Of a stretch of DNA of 7,100 nt, positions 1 to 5,453 are shown piece after piece. The DNA comes from JAMWZF01 sp041628615. GTDB taxonomy: Bacteria > Pseudomonadota > Alphaproteobacteria > Rhodobacterales > Rhodobacteraceae. Both the position numbers and the translations under genes were made by a program. The DNA is taken from assembly GCA_041628615.1 (NCBI GenBank), contig JBFKOW010000171.1, forward strand, positions 1 through 7,100, in the 5' to 3' direction. The first letter of the stretch is position 1; each line of letters begins with the position of its first letter. A model generated the notes under the pieces. It worked only from the letters and a program-made list of their open reading frames with translations. It made no database searches and was not told the DNA's origin.

Positions 1-365
1 CCGGACCGGCGCGGGATCGCGCGCCGCAAGGCCGGCCTGCCCGAGACAGGCCGCGTCGAGGGCCGGGCCTGGCCGTCTGCGAGGTCGTAATGGGCGATCC
101 GCCGCTCGGCCACCAGGTCGGCCTCGTCCGGCGCGATGTGGGCCGAGGTATGGTCCTCGCCGACGAAGGCCCTGAGCGCGTCGAGATCGCGCCAGACCAT
201 CACGAAGCTGAATTCCCGCGGGCTGTCGGGCCGCGCCGCGCCGGGCAGCACCTGAACGATGCCGTCGGTGGACCGCATCAGCGGGATCGCGGTGTCGTGG
301 AAGAACCGCGCGAAGGCGGCCGCCTTGCCGGGATGGGTGGTGACCTGGAAGATACGCATGATCAT
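1..365 (-). CDS. ABM-domain (antibiotic biosynthesis monooxygenase-like) protein, 3' end outside window
   Basis: The frame is open from the ATG at 365 to the left edge, giving 121 complete codons and no stop, so the C-terminus is missing. The product starts MIMRIFQVTTHPGK and continues with FFHDTAIPLMRS (22-33), FSFVMVWRDLDALRAFVGED (52-71) and AHIAPDEADLVAERRIAHYDL (about 75-95). This is the pattern of the small dimeric ferredoxin-like ABM fold: a first beta strand, a helix ending near a 'P' turn, a strand with VMVW, then a helix ending in a conserved His. Such proteins are usually about 100 residues, often of unknown substrate, some acting as quinol or haem-related monooxygenases. The ABM core ends near residue 95, and a Pro/Arg-rich tail follows. 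I chose the first ATG because a GGAGG (complement of 375-379) lies 9 bases upstream; a second ATG two codons in is too far from it. The fold is fairly secure, the substrate is not. Confidence 0.72.
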   Translation of the reverse strand, partial: MIMRIFQVTTHPGKAAAFARFFHDTAIPLMRSTDGIVQVLPGAARPDSPREFSFVMVWRDLDALRAFVGEDHTSAHIAPDEADLVAERRIAHYDLADGQARPSTRPVSGRPALRRAIPRRS

Positions 366-485
366 GGCTGCGGCCCTCCCCCGGCCGCTCCGCCAGCATG
401 GCACGGCCCACCGGCGGCGAACCGCTTGGCCGGACCGGGGCGCGCCGCCTATGCTGACCCCGACCCGGCGGCGAGCAGGAGCAGG
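366..485. promoter_or_regulatory. Divergent spacer between ABM gene and hydrolase gene
   Basis: This 120-base gap separates two divergent starts, so it should carry a promoter for each. It contains the Shine-Dalgarno of the ABM gene (complement of 375-379, GGAGG) and that of the hydrolase (AGGAG at 477-481, 4 bases from its ATG). The rest is GC-rich and I see no convincing -35/-10 pair or operator. The call rests on gene orientation only. Confidence 0.3.
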
Positions 486-1298
486 ATGACCCGTCAGCGC
501 CTCTACCGGATCGGCGCGCCGATCCACTGGACCGAGCAGGGCGGCGCCGGGCGGCCGACGGTCTGGCTCCCCGGTCTGGGACTGCCCGCGGCGGGCTGTT
601 TCGACGCGGTGCTGGCCGATCCGGCGCTGCCGCCGCTGCGGGCGGTCCTGGTCGATCCGCCGGGGGTCGGCGGCGGCGCGGCGCCGGCCCGGCCGCCGCG
701 CAGCGTGGCCGACATGGCCGACGCCGTGGCCGACCTGATCGACCACCTGGGCGAGGCCGCCTGCACCGTGATCGGCTATTCGCTGGGCGGCAGCGTGGCG
801 ATCGAACTGGCCTGCCGCCGCCCCGACCTCGTGGCAAGGCTGATCGTGGCCGAGGCGAACCTGCTGCCGGGCGGCGGCGGCGCGTCGCGCCGGATCGCGG
901 CGGCCCCGGCGGCGGAATTCGCGGCGACGGTGCTGCCCGGAATGATCCGGTCGCTGGAGGCCGCGGGCGCGGCGGGCGATCCGGCCGCCGGCTTCATCGC
1001 GCGGTGCTGGGCCGAGGCGGACCCGGCGGCGCTCCATGCCGCGGCGGCGGCGCTGGTGGACCTGCCCGGCGATTTTCTCGGCCGTTTCCTCGGCCTCGGC
1101 CTGCCGCGCACCTTCATCTACGGCGAGACCAGCCTGCCCGGTCCGGGCCGCCCGCCGGCGGCGGACGCGCCGGACCCGGACGCGCTGGCCGATGCCGGGG
1201 TCGCGGTGGCGATCCTCGGCGGCGTCGGCCACGACCTGATGCTGACCAACCCGTCCGGCTTCGCCCGGCTGGTGGCGGCGGGCCTGGGCCGAGGCTGA
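486..1298 (+). CDS. Alpha/beta fold hydrolase
   Basis: A 270-residue alpha/beta hydrolase of normal family length. An N-terminal strand leads to the oxyanion-hole region WLPGLGLP (27-34) and the strand RAVLVDPPGVG (52-62). The nucleophile elbow is VIGYSLGGSVA (95-105), with Ser99 as the expected nucleophile in GxSxG. The catalytic His is probably His249 in GVGHDLML. The acid is less clear; Glu214 in the IYGETS stretch after the seventh strand, or Asp230, are candidates. The middle, about 130-195, is an Ala-rich helical cap. There is no signal peptide, so it is likely cytoplasmic. I chose the ATG at 486 because AGGAG lies at 477-481; the frame is open further upstream to 90, but that extension overlaps the ABM gene antisense and has no domain. 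It converges on dgcA with a 16-base gap. The substrate (ester, lactone or other) cannot be told from the sequence. Confidence 0.85.
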   Translation: MTRQRLYRIGAPIHWTEQGGAGRPTVWLPGLGLPAAGCFDAVLADPALPPLRAVLVDPPGVGGGAAPARPPRSVADMADAVADLIDHLGEAACTVIGYSLGGSVAIELACRRPDLVARLIVAEANLLPGGGGASRRIAAAPAAEFAATVLPGMIRSLEAAGAAGDPAAGFIARCWAEADPAALHAAAAALVDLPGDFLGRFLGLGLPRTFIYGETSLPGPGRPPAADAPDPDALADAGVAVAILGGVGHDLMLTNPSGFARLVAAGLGRG

Positions 1299-1314
1299 GG
1301 CCCGGCGGCGGCGC

Positions 1315-2280
1315 TCAGCCCCAGAGTTCGGGATCGGCCGGATGCAGCCCGCCGGCGTCGAAGCGCATCGGCACGGCGCGGTCCTCGGCCAGCAGCATCG
1401 GCCCGTCGAGGTCCACCACCTCGGCGCCCTGCGCCACCAGCAGCGCCGGGGCCATCGCCAGCGACGAGCCGACCATGCAGCCGACCATGATCCGCAGCCC
1501 GGCCGCGCGGGCGGCGTCGCGCAGCGCCAGCGCCTCGGTCAGCCCGCCGGCCTTGTCGAGCTTGATGTTGACCATGTCGTATTTGCCGGCGAGCCCCGGC
1601 AGGCTGGCCCGGTCGTGGCAGCTTTCGTCGGCGCAGACCGGCACCGGGCGCTCGATCCCGGCCAGCGCGTCGTCGGCGCCGGCGGGCAGCGGCTGTTCCA
1701 CCACGATCACCCCCAGCCGGGCGAGGTGCGGCGCGAGATCGGCGTAGACCCCGGCGCTCCAGCCCTCGTTGGCGTCGACGATGATCGCCGGATCCGGCGC
1801 CCCGGCGCGCACCGCCTCGAGCCGGGGCAGGTCGTCGGCGGTGCCGAGCTTGACCTTGAGCAGCGGCCGGTGGGCGTGGCGGGCGGCGGCGGCGCGCATC
1901 GCCTCGGGGGTGTCGAGCGACAGGGTGAAGGCCGAGGTCACCGGCCGGGGCCGGGGCAGCCCGGCGAGCCGCCAGACCGGCGCGCCGGTGATCTTGGCCT
2001 GCAGGTCCCAGAGCGCGCAGTCCACCGCGTTGCGCGCCGCGCCGGGCGGCAGCGCGTCCTGCAGGTCGTGGCGCTGGATGCCCTCGGGCAACCCCGCGAT
2101 CTGCGCCGCCACGCTGTCGAGGCTTTCGCCGTAGCGGGCGTAGGGCACGCATTCGCCCTGCCCCATCTCGCCCCGGTCGAAGGCCCGGACGGTGAGCACA
2201 TCGGCATGGGTCTTGGACCCGCGCGAGATGGTGAAGACCTCGGCCAGCCGGAAGCTGTCGCGGGTGACGCTGAGCGGCAT
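1315..2280 (-). CDS. dgcA: Enolase-superfamily racemase/epimerase, likely N-acetyl-D-glutamate racemase DgcA
   Basis: A 321-residue enolase-superfamily enzyme of the dipeptide-epimerase group. The N-terminal capping domain (about 1-105) includes YARYGES at 48-54, on the substrate-facing loop. The barrel shows the KxK acid/base pair Lys142/Lys144 in LKVKLG, metal ligands Asp169 (VDANEGW), Glu195 (VVEQPL) and Asp218 (CADES), and the opposite-face Lys240 in NIKLDKAGG. The Asp290-x-Asp292 motif in VVDLDGP binds the substrate ammonium group in Ala-Glu epimerases. All catalytic residues are present. By sequence alone it could be an L-Ala-D/L-Glu epimerase. Its position directly after dgcN points to the D-glutamate route, where DgcN makes N-acetyl-D-Glu and DgcA converts it to N-acetyl-L-Glu. 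The ATG at 2280 has GAAGGA (complement of 2287-2292) 6 bases upstream. The same frame stays open to 3342, but that part is antiphase to dgcN. The gap from dgcN is 35 bases, so the two are probably co-transcribed. Confidence 0.88.
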   Translation of the reverse strand: MPLSVTRDSFRLAEVFTISRGSKTHADVLTVRAFDRGEMGQGECVPYARYGESLDSVAAQIAGLPEGIQRHDLQDALPPGAARNAVDCALWDLQAKITGAPVWRLAGLPRPRPVTSAFTLSLDTPEAMRAAAARHAHRPLLKVKLGTADDLPRLEAVRAGAPDPAIIVDANEGWSAGVYADLAPHLARLGVIVVEQPLPAGADDALAGIERPVPVCADESCHDRASLPGLAGKYDMVNIKLDKAGGLTEALALRDAARAAGLRIMVGCMVGSSLAMAPALLVAQGAEVVDLDGPMLLAEDRAVPMRFDAGGLHPADPELWG

Positions 2281-2315
2281 CGGGTGTCCTTCGTGGTTGC
2301 CCGTGGGGTCCGAGG

Positions 2316-3317
2316 CTACAGCGCCAGCACCGCGTCCACCAGCCGCGCGGCCCCGTGCCGGTAGGGGTCCACGGTGGGCAGGCCCAGCCGGTCCTCGATC
2401 CCGGCGCAGCAGGCCAGCGCGGCGGCGTCGTCGAGCGCCTTGGTGTTCACCGACACGCCCGCCACCGCGCAGGCCGGGTTGACCAGCCGGGCCAGCGGCA
2501 GCGCGGTGTCGCGCAGCTGTTCCAGCGTCGGCAGGCCGAAATCGGGCAGCCCGCGCATGTGGGTCCGGGTCGGCTCGTGGGCGAGGATCAGCGCGTCGGG
2601 CTGGCCGCCGTGGATCAGCGCCAGCGTCACCCCGGAATAGGAGACGTGGAACAGGCTGCCCTGCCCCTCGATGTGGTCCCAGTGGTCGGGCTCGGCGTCG
2701 GGGGTGAGGTATTCCACCGCCCCGGCCATGAAATCGGCGATCACCGCGTCGAGCGGCACCCCCCGCCCGGTGATCAGGATGCCGGTCTGGCCGGTGGCGC
2801 GGAAGTCGGACTTCAGCCCCCGGCGCTGCATCTCGGCGTCCATCGACATCGCGGTGTACATCTTGCCGCAGGAACAGTCGGTGCCGACCGCGAGCACCCG
2901 CTTGCCGGTCCGTTTCCTGCCGGTGGCGATCGGGTAGGCGACGGTGGGCACCCGCACGTCGTGCAGGGTGCGGCCGTTCACCTCGGCGGCGGCCATCAGG
3001 TCGTTCTCGTTGCGCAGCAGGTTGTGCAGCCCGGCGGCGATGTCGTAGCCGAGTTGCAGCGCGCGGACCATCTCGGCCTTCCATGCCGCCGAGATCACCC
3101 CGCCCCGGTTCGCGACGCCGACCACGAGGGTCCTGGCCCCGGCGGCGAGTCCCTGCTCCAGCGTCATGTCGGGCAGGCCCATGTCGGCCTTGCAGCCCGC
3201 CATGCGGAACTGGCCGACGGCGTTCTCGGGCCGCCAGTCGCAGATCCCCTGCGCCACCTTGGCGGCGAGCGGGTCCGGCGCGTCGCCGAGAAACAGGAGG
3301 TAGGGGGTCTGGATCAT
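2316..3317 (-). CDS. dgcN: DUF1611-family N-acetyltransferase DgcN (D-glutamate catabolism)
   Basis: A 333-residue DUF1611-family protein, full length for the family. It starts MIQTPYLLFLGDAPDPLAAK. The N-terminal part (about 1-130) is a Rossmann-like domain with LVVGVANRGG at 64-73. The C-terminal part is a P-loop-type domain whose loop is GTDCSCGKMYT (145-155), with Lys152 and Thr155, followed by ATGQTGILI (174-182), a DHIEGQGSLFH segment (214-224) and ALILAHEPTRTHMRG (242-256). Older annotations call such proteins DUF1611; the member paired with dgcA is described as the enzyme that N-acetylates D-glutamate, before racemization by DgcA. The P-loop suggests nucleotide or CoA phosphate binding. 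Start: ATG at 3317 with GGAG (complement of 3325-3328) 7 bases away. It is the first gene of a dgcN-dgcA unit divergent from mcl1. The family is sure; the activity is inferred from the pairing. Confidence 0.88.
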   Translation of the reverse strand: MIQTPYLLFLGDAPDPLAAKVAQGICDWRPENAVGQFRMAGCKADMGLPDMTLEQGLAAGARTLVVGVANRGGVISAAWKAEMVRALQLGYDIAAGLHNLLRNENDLMAAAEVNGRTLHDVRVPTVAYPIATGRKRTGKRVLAVGTDCSCGKMYTAMSMDAEMQRRGLKSDFRATGQTGILITGRGVPLDAVIADFMAGAVEYLTPDAEPDHWDHIEGQGSLFHVSYSGVTLALIHGGQPDALILAHEPTRTHMRGLPDFGLPTLEQLRDTALPLARLVNPACAVAGVSVNTKALDDAAALACCAGIEDRLGLPTVDPYRHGAARLVDAVLAL

Positions 3318-3524
3318 GGCGCGGCTCCGTCCGTCGGGTCAAAGGTCAGAAAACCACATCCTGCGCCGCTGTCATGCCCGAAAACCGCCCGCCGCGCCGA
3401 TCCGGCCGCCGCCGCGCCGCCGCTGCCCGATCCGCGGGCAGGTTTTCGGCCCCGCCGCGCTTGCCCGCCGGGCCGGGTTTCACTAACCGGTTGCCGACCC
3501 TGATCCAGACCAGAGAGGCCGCCG
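3318..3524. promoter_or_regulatory. Divergent dgcN / mcl1 regulatory spacer
   Basis: This 207-base spacer lies between divergent dgcN and mcl1 and must hold both promoters. A weak plus-strand candidate is TTGCCC (3461-3466) and TAACCG (3484-3489), 17 bases apart; the -10 match is poor. An 8-base palindrome AACCGGTT sits at 3485-3492, about 32 bases before the mcl1 ATG. The mcl1 ribosome-binding site is GAGAGG at 3513-3518, 6 bases from the ATG. A long inverted repeat is listed separately. No short ORF here looks real. Confidence 0.5.
3378..3449. repeat. Long inverted repeat upstream of mcl1 and dgcN
   Basis: CCGAAAACC at 3378-3386 is the exact reverse complement of GGTTTTCGG at 3441-3449. 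The pairing continues inward with GCCCGC (3387-3392) against GCGGGC (3434-3439), leaving only A3440 unpaired. That makes 15 base pairs with a one-base bulge around a 41-base GC-rich loop. It lies in a non-coding divergent spacer. It could be a pair of operator half-sites for a looping or multimeric regulator, or an RNA stem in the leader of either gene. With no T-run directly after it, a simple intrinsic terminator is unlikely. Confidence 0.55.
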
Positions 3525-4493
3525 ATGTCGTTCCGCCCGCAACCCGCCCCCAAGGCCGTCCCGAACCGCTGCCAGCTGTTCGGCCCCGGGTCGCGCCCCG
3601 AACTGTTCGAGAAGATGGCGAAGTCCGACGCCGACGTCATCAACCTCGACCTCGAGGACAGCGTCGCCCCCGACGACAAGGTCGCCGCCCGCAGGAACAT
3701 CGTCGAGGCGATCGGCGACATCGACTGGGGCAACAAGACGCTCAGCGTGCGGATCAACGGGCTCGACACCCAGTTCTGGGTGCAGGACGTGCTCGACCTC
3801 GTGGAGAAGGCCAGCGACCGGCTCGACCGGATCATGATCCCGAAGGCCGGCTGCGGCGAGGACATCTATGCCGTGGACGCGGTGATCTCGGCCGCCGAAC
3901 TGGGCAAGGGCCGGCGCAAGCGGATCGACTTCGAGTGCATCATCGAGACCGCCGCCGGGATCGCCCATTGCGAGGCGATCGCCGCCGGCAGCCCGCGGAT
4001 GGTGGCGATGTCGCTCGGCGCCGCCGACTTCGCCGCCTACATGGGGATGCAGACCACCGGCATCGGCGGCACCCAGGAAAACTACTACATGCACCGCAAG
4101 GACGGCGACGCCGACGCCTATTACTGGGCCGATCCGTGGCACTGGGTGCAGGCCAAGATCGTCGCCTGCTGCCGCACCCACGGGGTGCTGCCGGTGGACG
4201 GGCCGTTCGGCGACTTCTCGGACCCCGAGGGGTTCAGGGCGCAGGCGCTGCGTTCGGCGACGCTCGGCATGGTCGGCAAGTGGGCGATCCATCCCAGCCA
4301 GGTGACGATGGCCAACGAGGTGTTCACCCCGTCCGAGAAGGCGGTGACCGAGGCCCGCGAGATCCTGAAGGCGATGGAAGAGGCCAAGGCCGCCGGCAAG
4401 GGCGCGACGACGTACAAGGGCCGGCTGATCGACATCGCCTCGATCAAGCAGGCCGAGGTGGTGGTCAAGCAGGCCGAGATGATCGCGAAGTGA
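3525..4493 (+). CDS. mcl1: L-malyl-CoA/beta-methylmalyl-CoA lyase
   Basis: A 322-residue CitE-like TIM-barrel lyase that closely matches my recollection of Rhodobacter Mcl1. It reversibly cleaves (2R,3S)-beta-methylmalyl-CoA to glyoxylate and propionyl-CoA, and L-malyl-CoA to glyoxylate and acetyl-CoA, with Mg2+. Seen here: PNRCQLFGPGSRPELFEKM (13-31), NLDLEDSVAPDDK (40-52), Arg76 in VRINGLD, Glu141 in IIETAAGIAH and Asp168 in GAADFA. The last two are the Mg2+ ligands and Arg76 binds glyoxylate in this family. The segment TTGIGGTQENYYM (177-189) and the GKWAIHPSQV motif (251-260) are typical. The C-terminal YKGRLIDIASIKQAE (297-311) is the lid with the conserved Asp303. The region after YYMH (190-200) seems a few residues longer than in Rhodobacter. 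The ATG at 3525 has GAGAGG 6 bases upstream. It is a single-gene unit, convergent with the transporter. It does its main work in the ethylmalonyl-CoA pathway. Confidence 0.95.
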   Translation: MSFRPQPAPKAVPNRCQLFGPGSRPELFEKMAKSDADVINLDLEDSVAPDDKVAARRNIVEAIGDIDWGNKTLSVRINGLDTQFWVQDVLDLVEKASDRLDRIMIPKAGCGEDIYAVDAVISAAELGKGRRKRIDFECIIETAAGIAHCEAIAAGSPRMVAMSLGAADFAAYMGMQTTGIGGTQENYYMHRKDGDADAYYWADPWHWVQAKIVACCRTHGVLPVDGPFGDFSDPEGFRAQALRSATLGMVGKWAIHPSQVTMANEVFTPSEKAVTEAREILKAMEEAKAAGKGATTYKGRLIDIASIKQAEVVVKQAEMIAK

Positions 4494-4506
4494 CGCGGGC
4501 CGGGGC

Positions 4507-4529
4507 CGGGGCGTCGCGCACCCGCCCCG
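4507..4529. terminator. Possible bidirectional stem between convergent mcl1 and TSUP gene
   Basis: In the 39-base gap between the stop of mcl1 (4493) and the stop of the convergent transporter gene (4533), CGGGGCG at 4507-4513 pairs exactly with CGCCCCG at 4523-4529 around a 9-base loop. The 7-base, all-G/C stem fits a bidirectional terminator at a convergent junction. There is no T-run on either strand, so termination strength is uncertain, and such stems arise easily in sequence this GC-rich. Confidence 0.35.
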
Positions 4530-4532
4530 CCG

Positions 4533-5297
4533 CTACCCGGCGAGCCCCCGGCGGATCAGGTTCAGCCCCGCGACCGCGAGCACGATCAGGGTCGCCCGGC
4601 GGAAGGTCCGCTGGTCGACCCGGTCCGACAGCCGGAACCCCAGCCACAGCCCGGCCAGCGCCGGCGGCACCATCAGCGCCGAAACCGGCCAGGTCTGCGC
4701 GTTGAAGATGCCGGATTGCACATGCGCCCCGGCCAGCGCCGCCGCGCCGAGGCCGTAGACCACCCCCTGCACCCGCATCTGGTCGGTCTTGGGGGTGTCG
4801 ATGGCGGTGAGATACATCACCGTCGGCGGCCCCCAGATCCCCGACACCCCGCCGATCGCCCCGGCAAAGCCGCCGATCCCCGCCTCGACCCGCGCGCCCG
4901 GCGCGATCCGGGGCCGCCAGCCGACGATCTGCAGCGCCGCGAAGCCCACCACCGGCACCCCGATCATCAGCAGCAGCGTGCCGGACGGGACGATGGCCAC
5001 CAGTTGCGCCGAGGCGACGAGGGTGACCAGCCCGGCGAGCAGGAACACCCGGAACCGGCGGATCGAGGCCCGGGCCTCGGCCCAGCCCTGCCGCAGCGCC
5101 TGCACCCCGTTGGTGACGAGGGTGGGCAGGATCAGCGCCGCGAGCGCCACCTCGGGGGGCAGCAGGCTCGACAGGCCGGAAATCATCACCATCGGCATGG
5201 CGAAGCCGACGATGCCCTTCACCAGCCCGGCCAGCAGCGCCACCGCCATGGCGGCCAGAAGCAGATTCGGTGCTATGTTCGGAATGAGCGTGTCCAT
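4533..5297 (-). CDS. TauE/SafE (TSUP) family membrane transporter
   Basis: A 254-residue integral membrane protein of the sulfite exporter TauE/SafE family, normal length. It has about eight hydrophobic segments, for example 11-27, 48-63, 84-102, 107-125, 140-160, 176-193, 204-221 and 235-247. The family's two-repeat architecture shows as GLVKGIVGFAMP (24-35) in the first half and GFAGAIGGVSGIWGPPTVMYL (143-163) in the second; both carry Gly-rich helices ending at Pro. A basic loop RASIRRFR (76-83) is likely cytoplasmic. Members move sulfite, sulfoacetate, other sulfonates or organic anions, usually proton-coupled; nothing here shows which. The ATG at 5297 has GAGGGG (complement of 5302-5307) 4 bases away. 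The gene lies between mcl1 and mcd, convergent with the first and divergent from the second, so it is a single-gene transcript. A role in exporting an organic acid of the pathway is only a guess. Confidence 0.88.
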   Translation of the reverse strand: MDTLIPNIAPNLLLAAMAVALLAGLVKGIVGFAMPMVMISGLSSLLPPEVALAALILPTLVTNGVQALRQGWAEARASIRRFRVFLLAGLVTLVASAQLVAIVPSGTLLLMIGVPVVGFAALQIVGWRPRIAPGARVEAGIGGFAGAIGGVSGIWGPPTVMYLTAIDTPKTDQMRVQGVVYGLGAAALAGAHVQSGIFNAQTWPVSALMVPPALAGLWLGFRLSDRVDQRTFRRATLIVLAVAGLNLIRRGLAG

Positions 5298-5453
5298 GCC
5301 GCCCCTCTAGCGCAGGCCGCCGGCGGACGCAGCAAGGATCGAAAGGGTCATTTTCGTTCTTTTCGCGGGCCGTTCGAGACTTATTATTGCGCTGCAGGTG
5401 CAACATCGCTAGTGCTGCACCAGCAAAATCGCGGATTCGAGACGGAGAGAGCC
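5298..5453. promoter_or_regulatory. Divergent TSUP / mcd promoter region
   Basis: This 156-base spacer has the only clearly AT-rich stretch in the window (about 5341-5392). For mcd, TATTAT at 5382-5387 is a 5-of-6 match to a sigma70 -10; the -35 would be TTTTCG at 5360-5365, 16 bases upstream, a weak match. TTTTCG occurs twice, 9 bases apart (5351-5356 and 5360-5365), and CGAAA at 5340-5344 mirrors TTTCG at 5352-5356. A dyad follows the -10 and is listed separately. The mcd ribosome-binding site is GGAG at 5444-5447. Confidence 0.5.
5394..5424. promoter_or_regulatory. Candidate operator dyad at the mcd promoter
   Basis: GCAGGTGCAACA at 5394-5405 and TGCTGCACCAGC at 5413-5424 form an inverted repeat with 10 of 12 positions matching around a 7-base spacer. 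The core GGTGCA (5397-5402) and TGCACC (5416-5421) match exactly. An overlapping dyad TTGC (5387-5390) with GCAA (5400-5403) has a 9-base spacer. Lying just downstream of the candidate -10, it would overlap the start site, so a bound regulator would more likely repress. The protein is unknown. Confidence 0.42.

Noticed and set aside
90..485. In-frame upstream extension of the hydrolase ORF to an ATG at 90
   Set aside because: It runs antisense through the ABM gene, has no recognizable domain, and a good Shine-Dalgarno supports the ATG at 486.
1299..1314. Terminator in the convergent gap between hydrolase and dgcA
   Set aside because: The gap is 16 bases of GC-rich sequence with no stem and no T-run.
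2281..3342. In-frame extension of dgcA to 3342 giving a 675-residue protein
   Set aside because: The upstream part is an out-of-phase reading of dgcN with low-complexity Arg/Ala-rich sequence. The ATG at 2280 has its own ribosome-binding site and gives the family's normal length.
3463..3473. Short GCCCG/CGGGC palindrome in the mcl1 spacer
   Set aside because: Five-base all-G/C arms with a one-base centre cannot form a proper hairpin and are common by chance at this base composition.
1342..3503. Long plus-strand open frames opposite dgcA and dgcN
   Set aside because: They mirror the coding strand's codon bias and encode only Gly/Ala/Val/His/Arg-rich sequence, so they are not overlapping genes.
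3083..4705. 540-codon plus-strand open frame overlapping dgcN and mcl1
   Set aside because: It is an out-of-phase shadow of mcl1 crossing the spacer, Arg/Pro-rich and without any domain.
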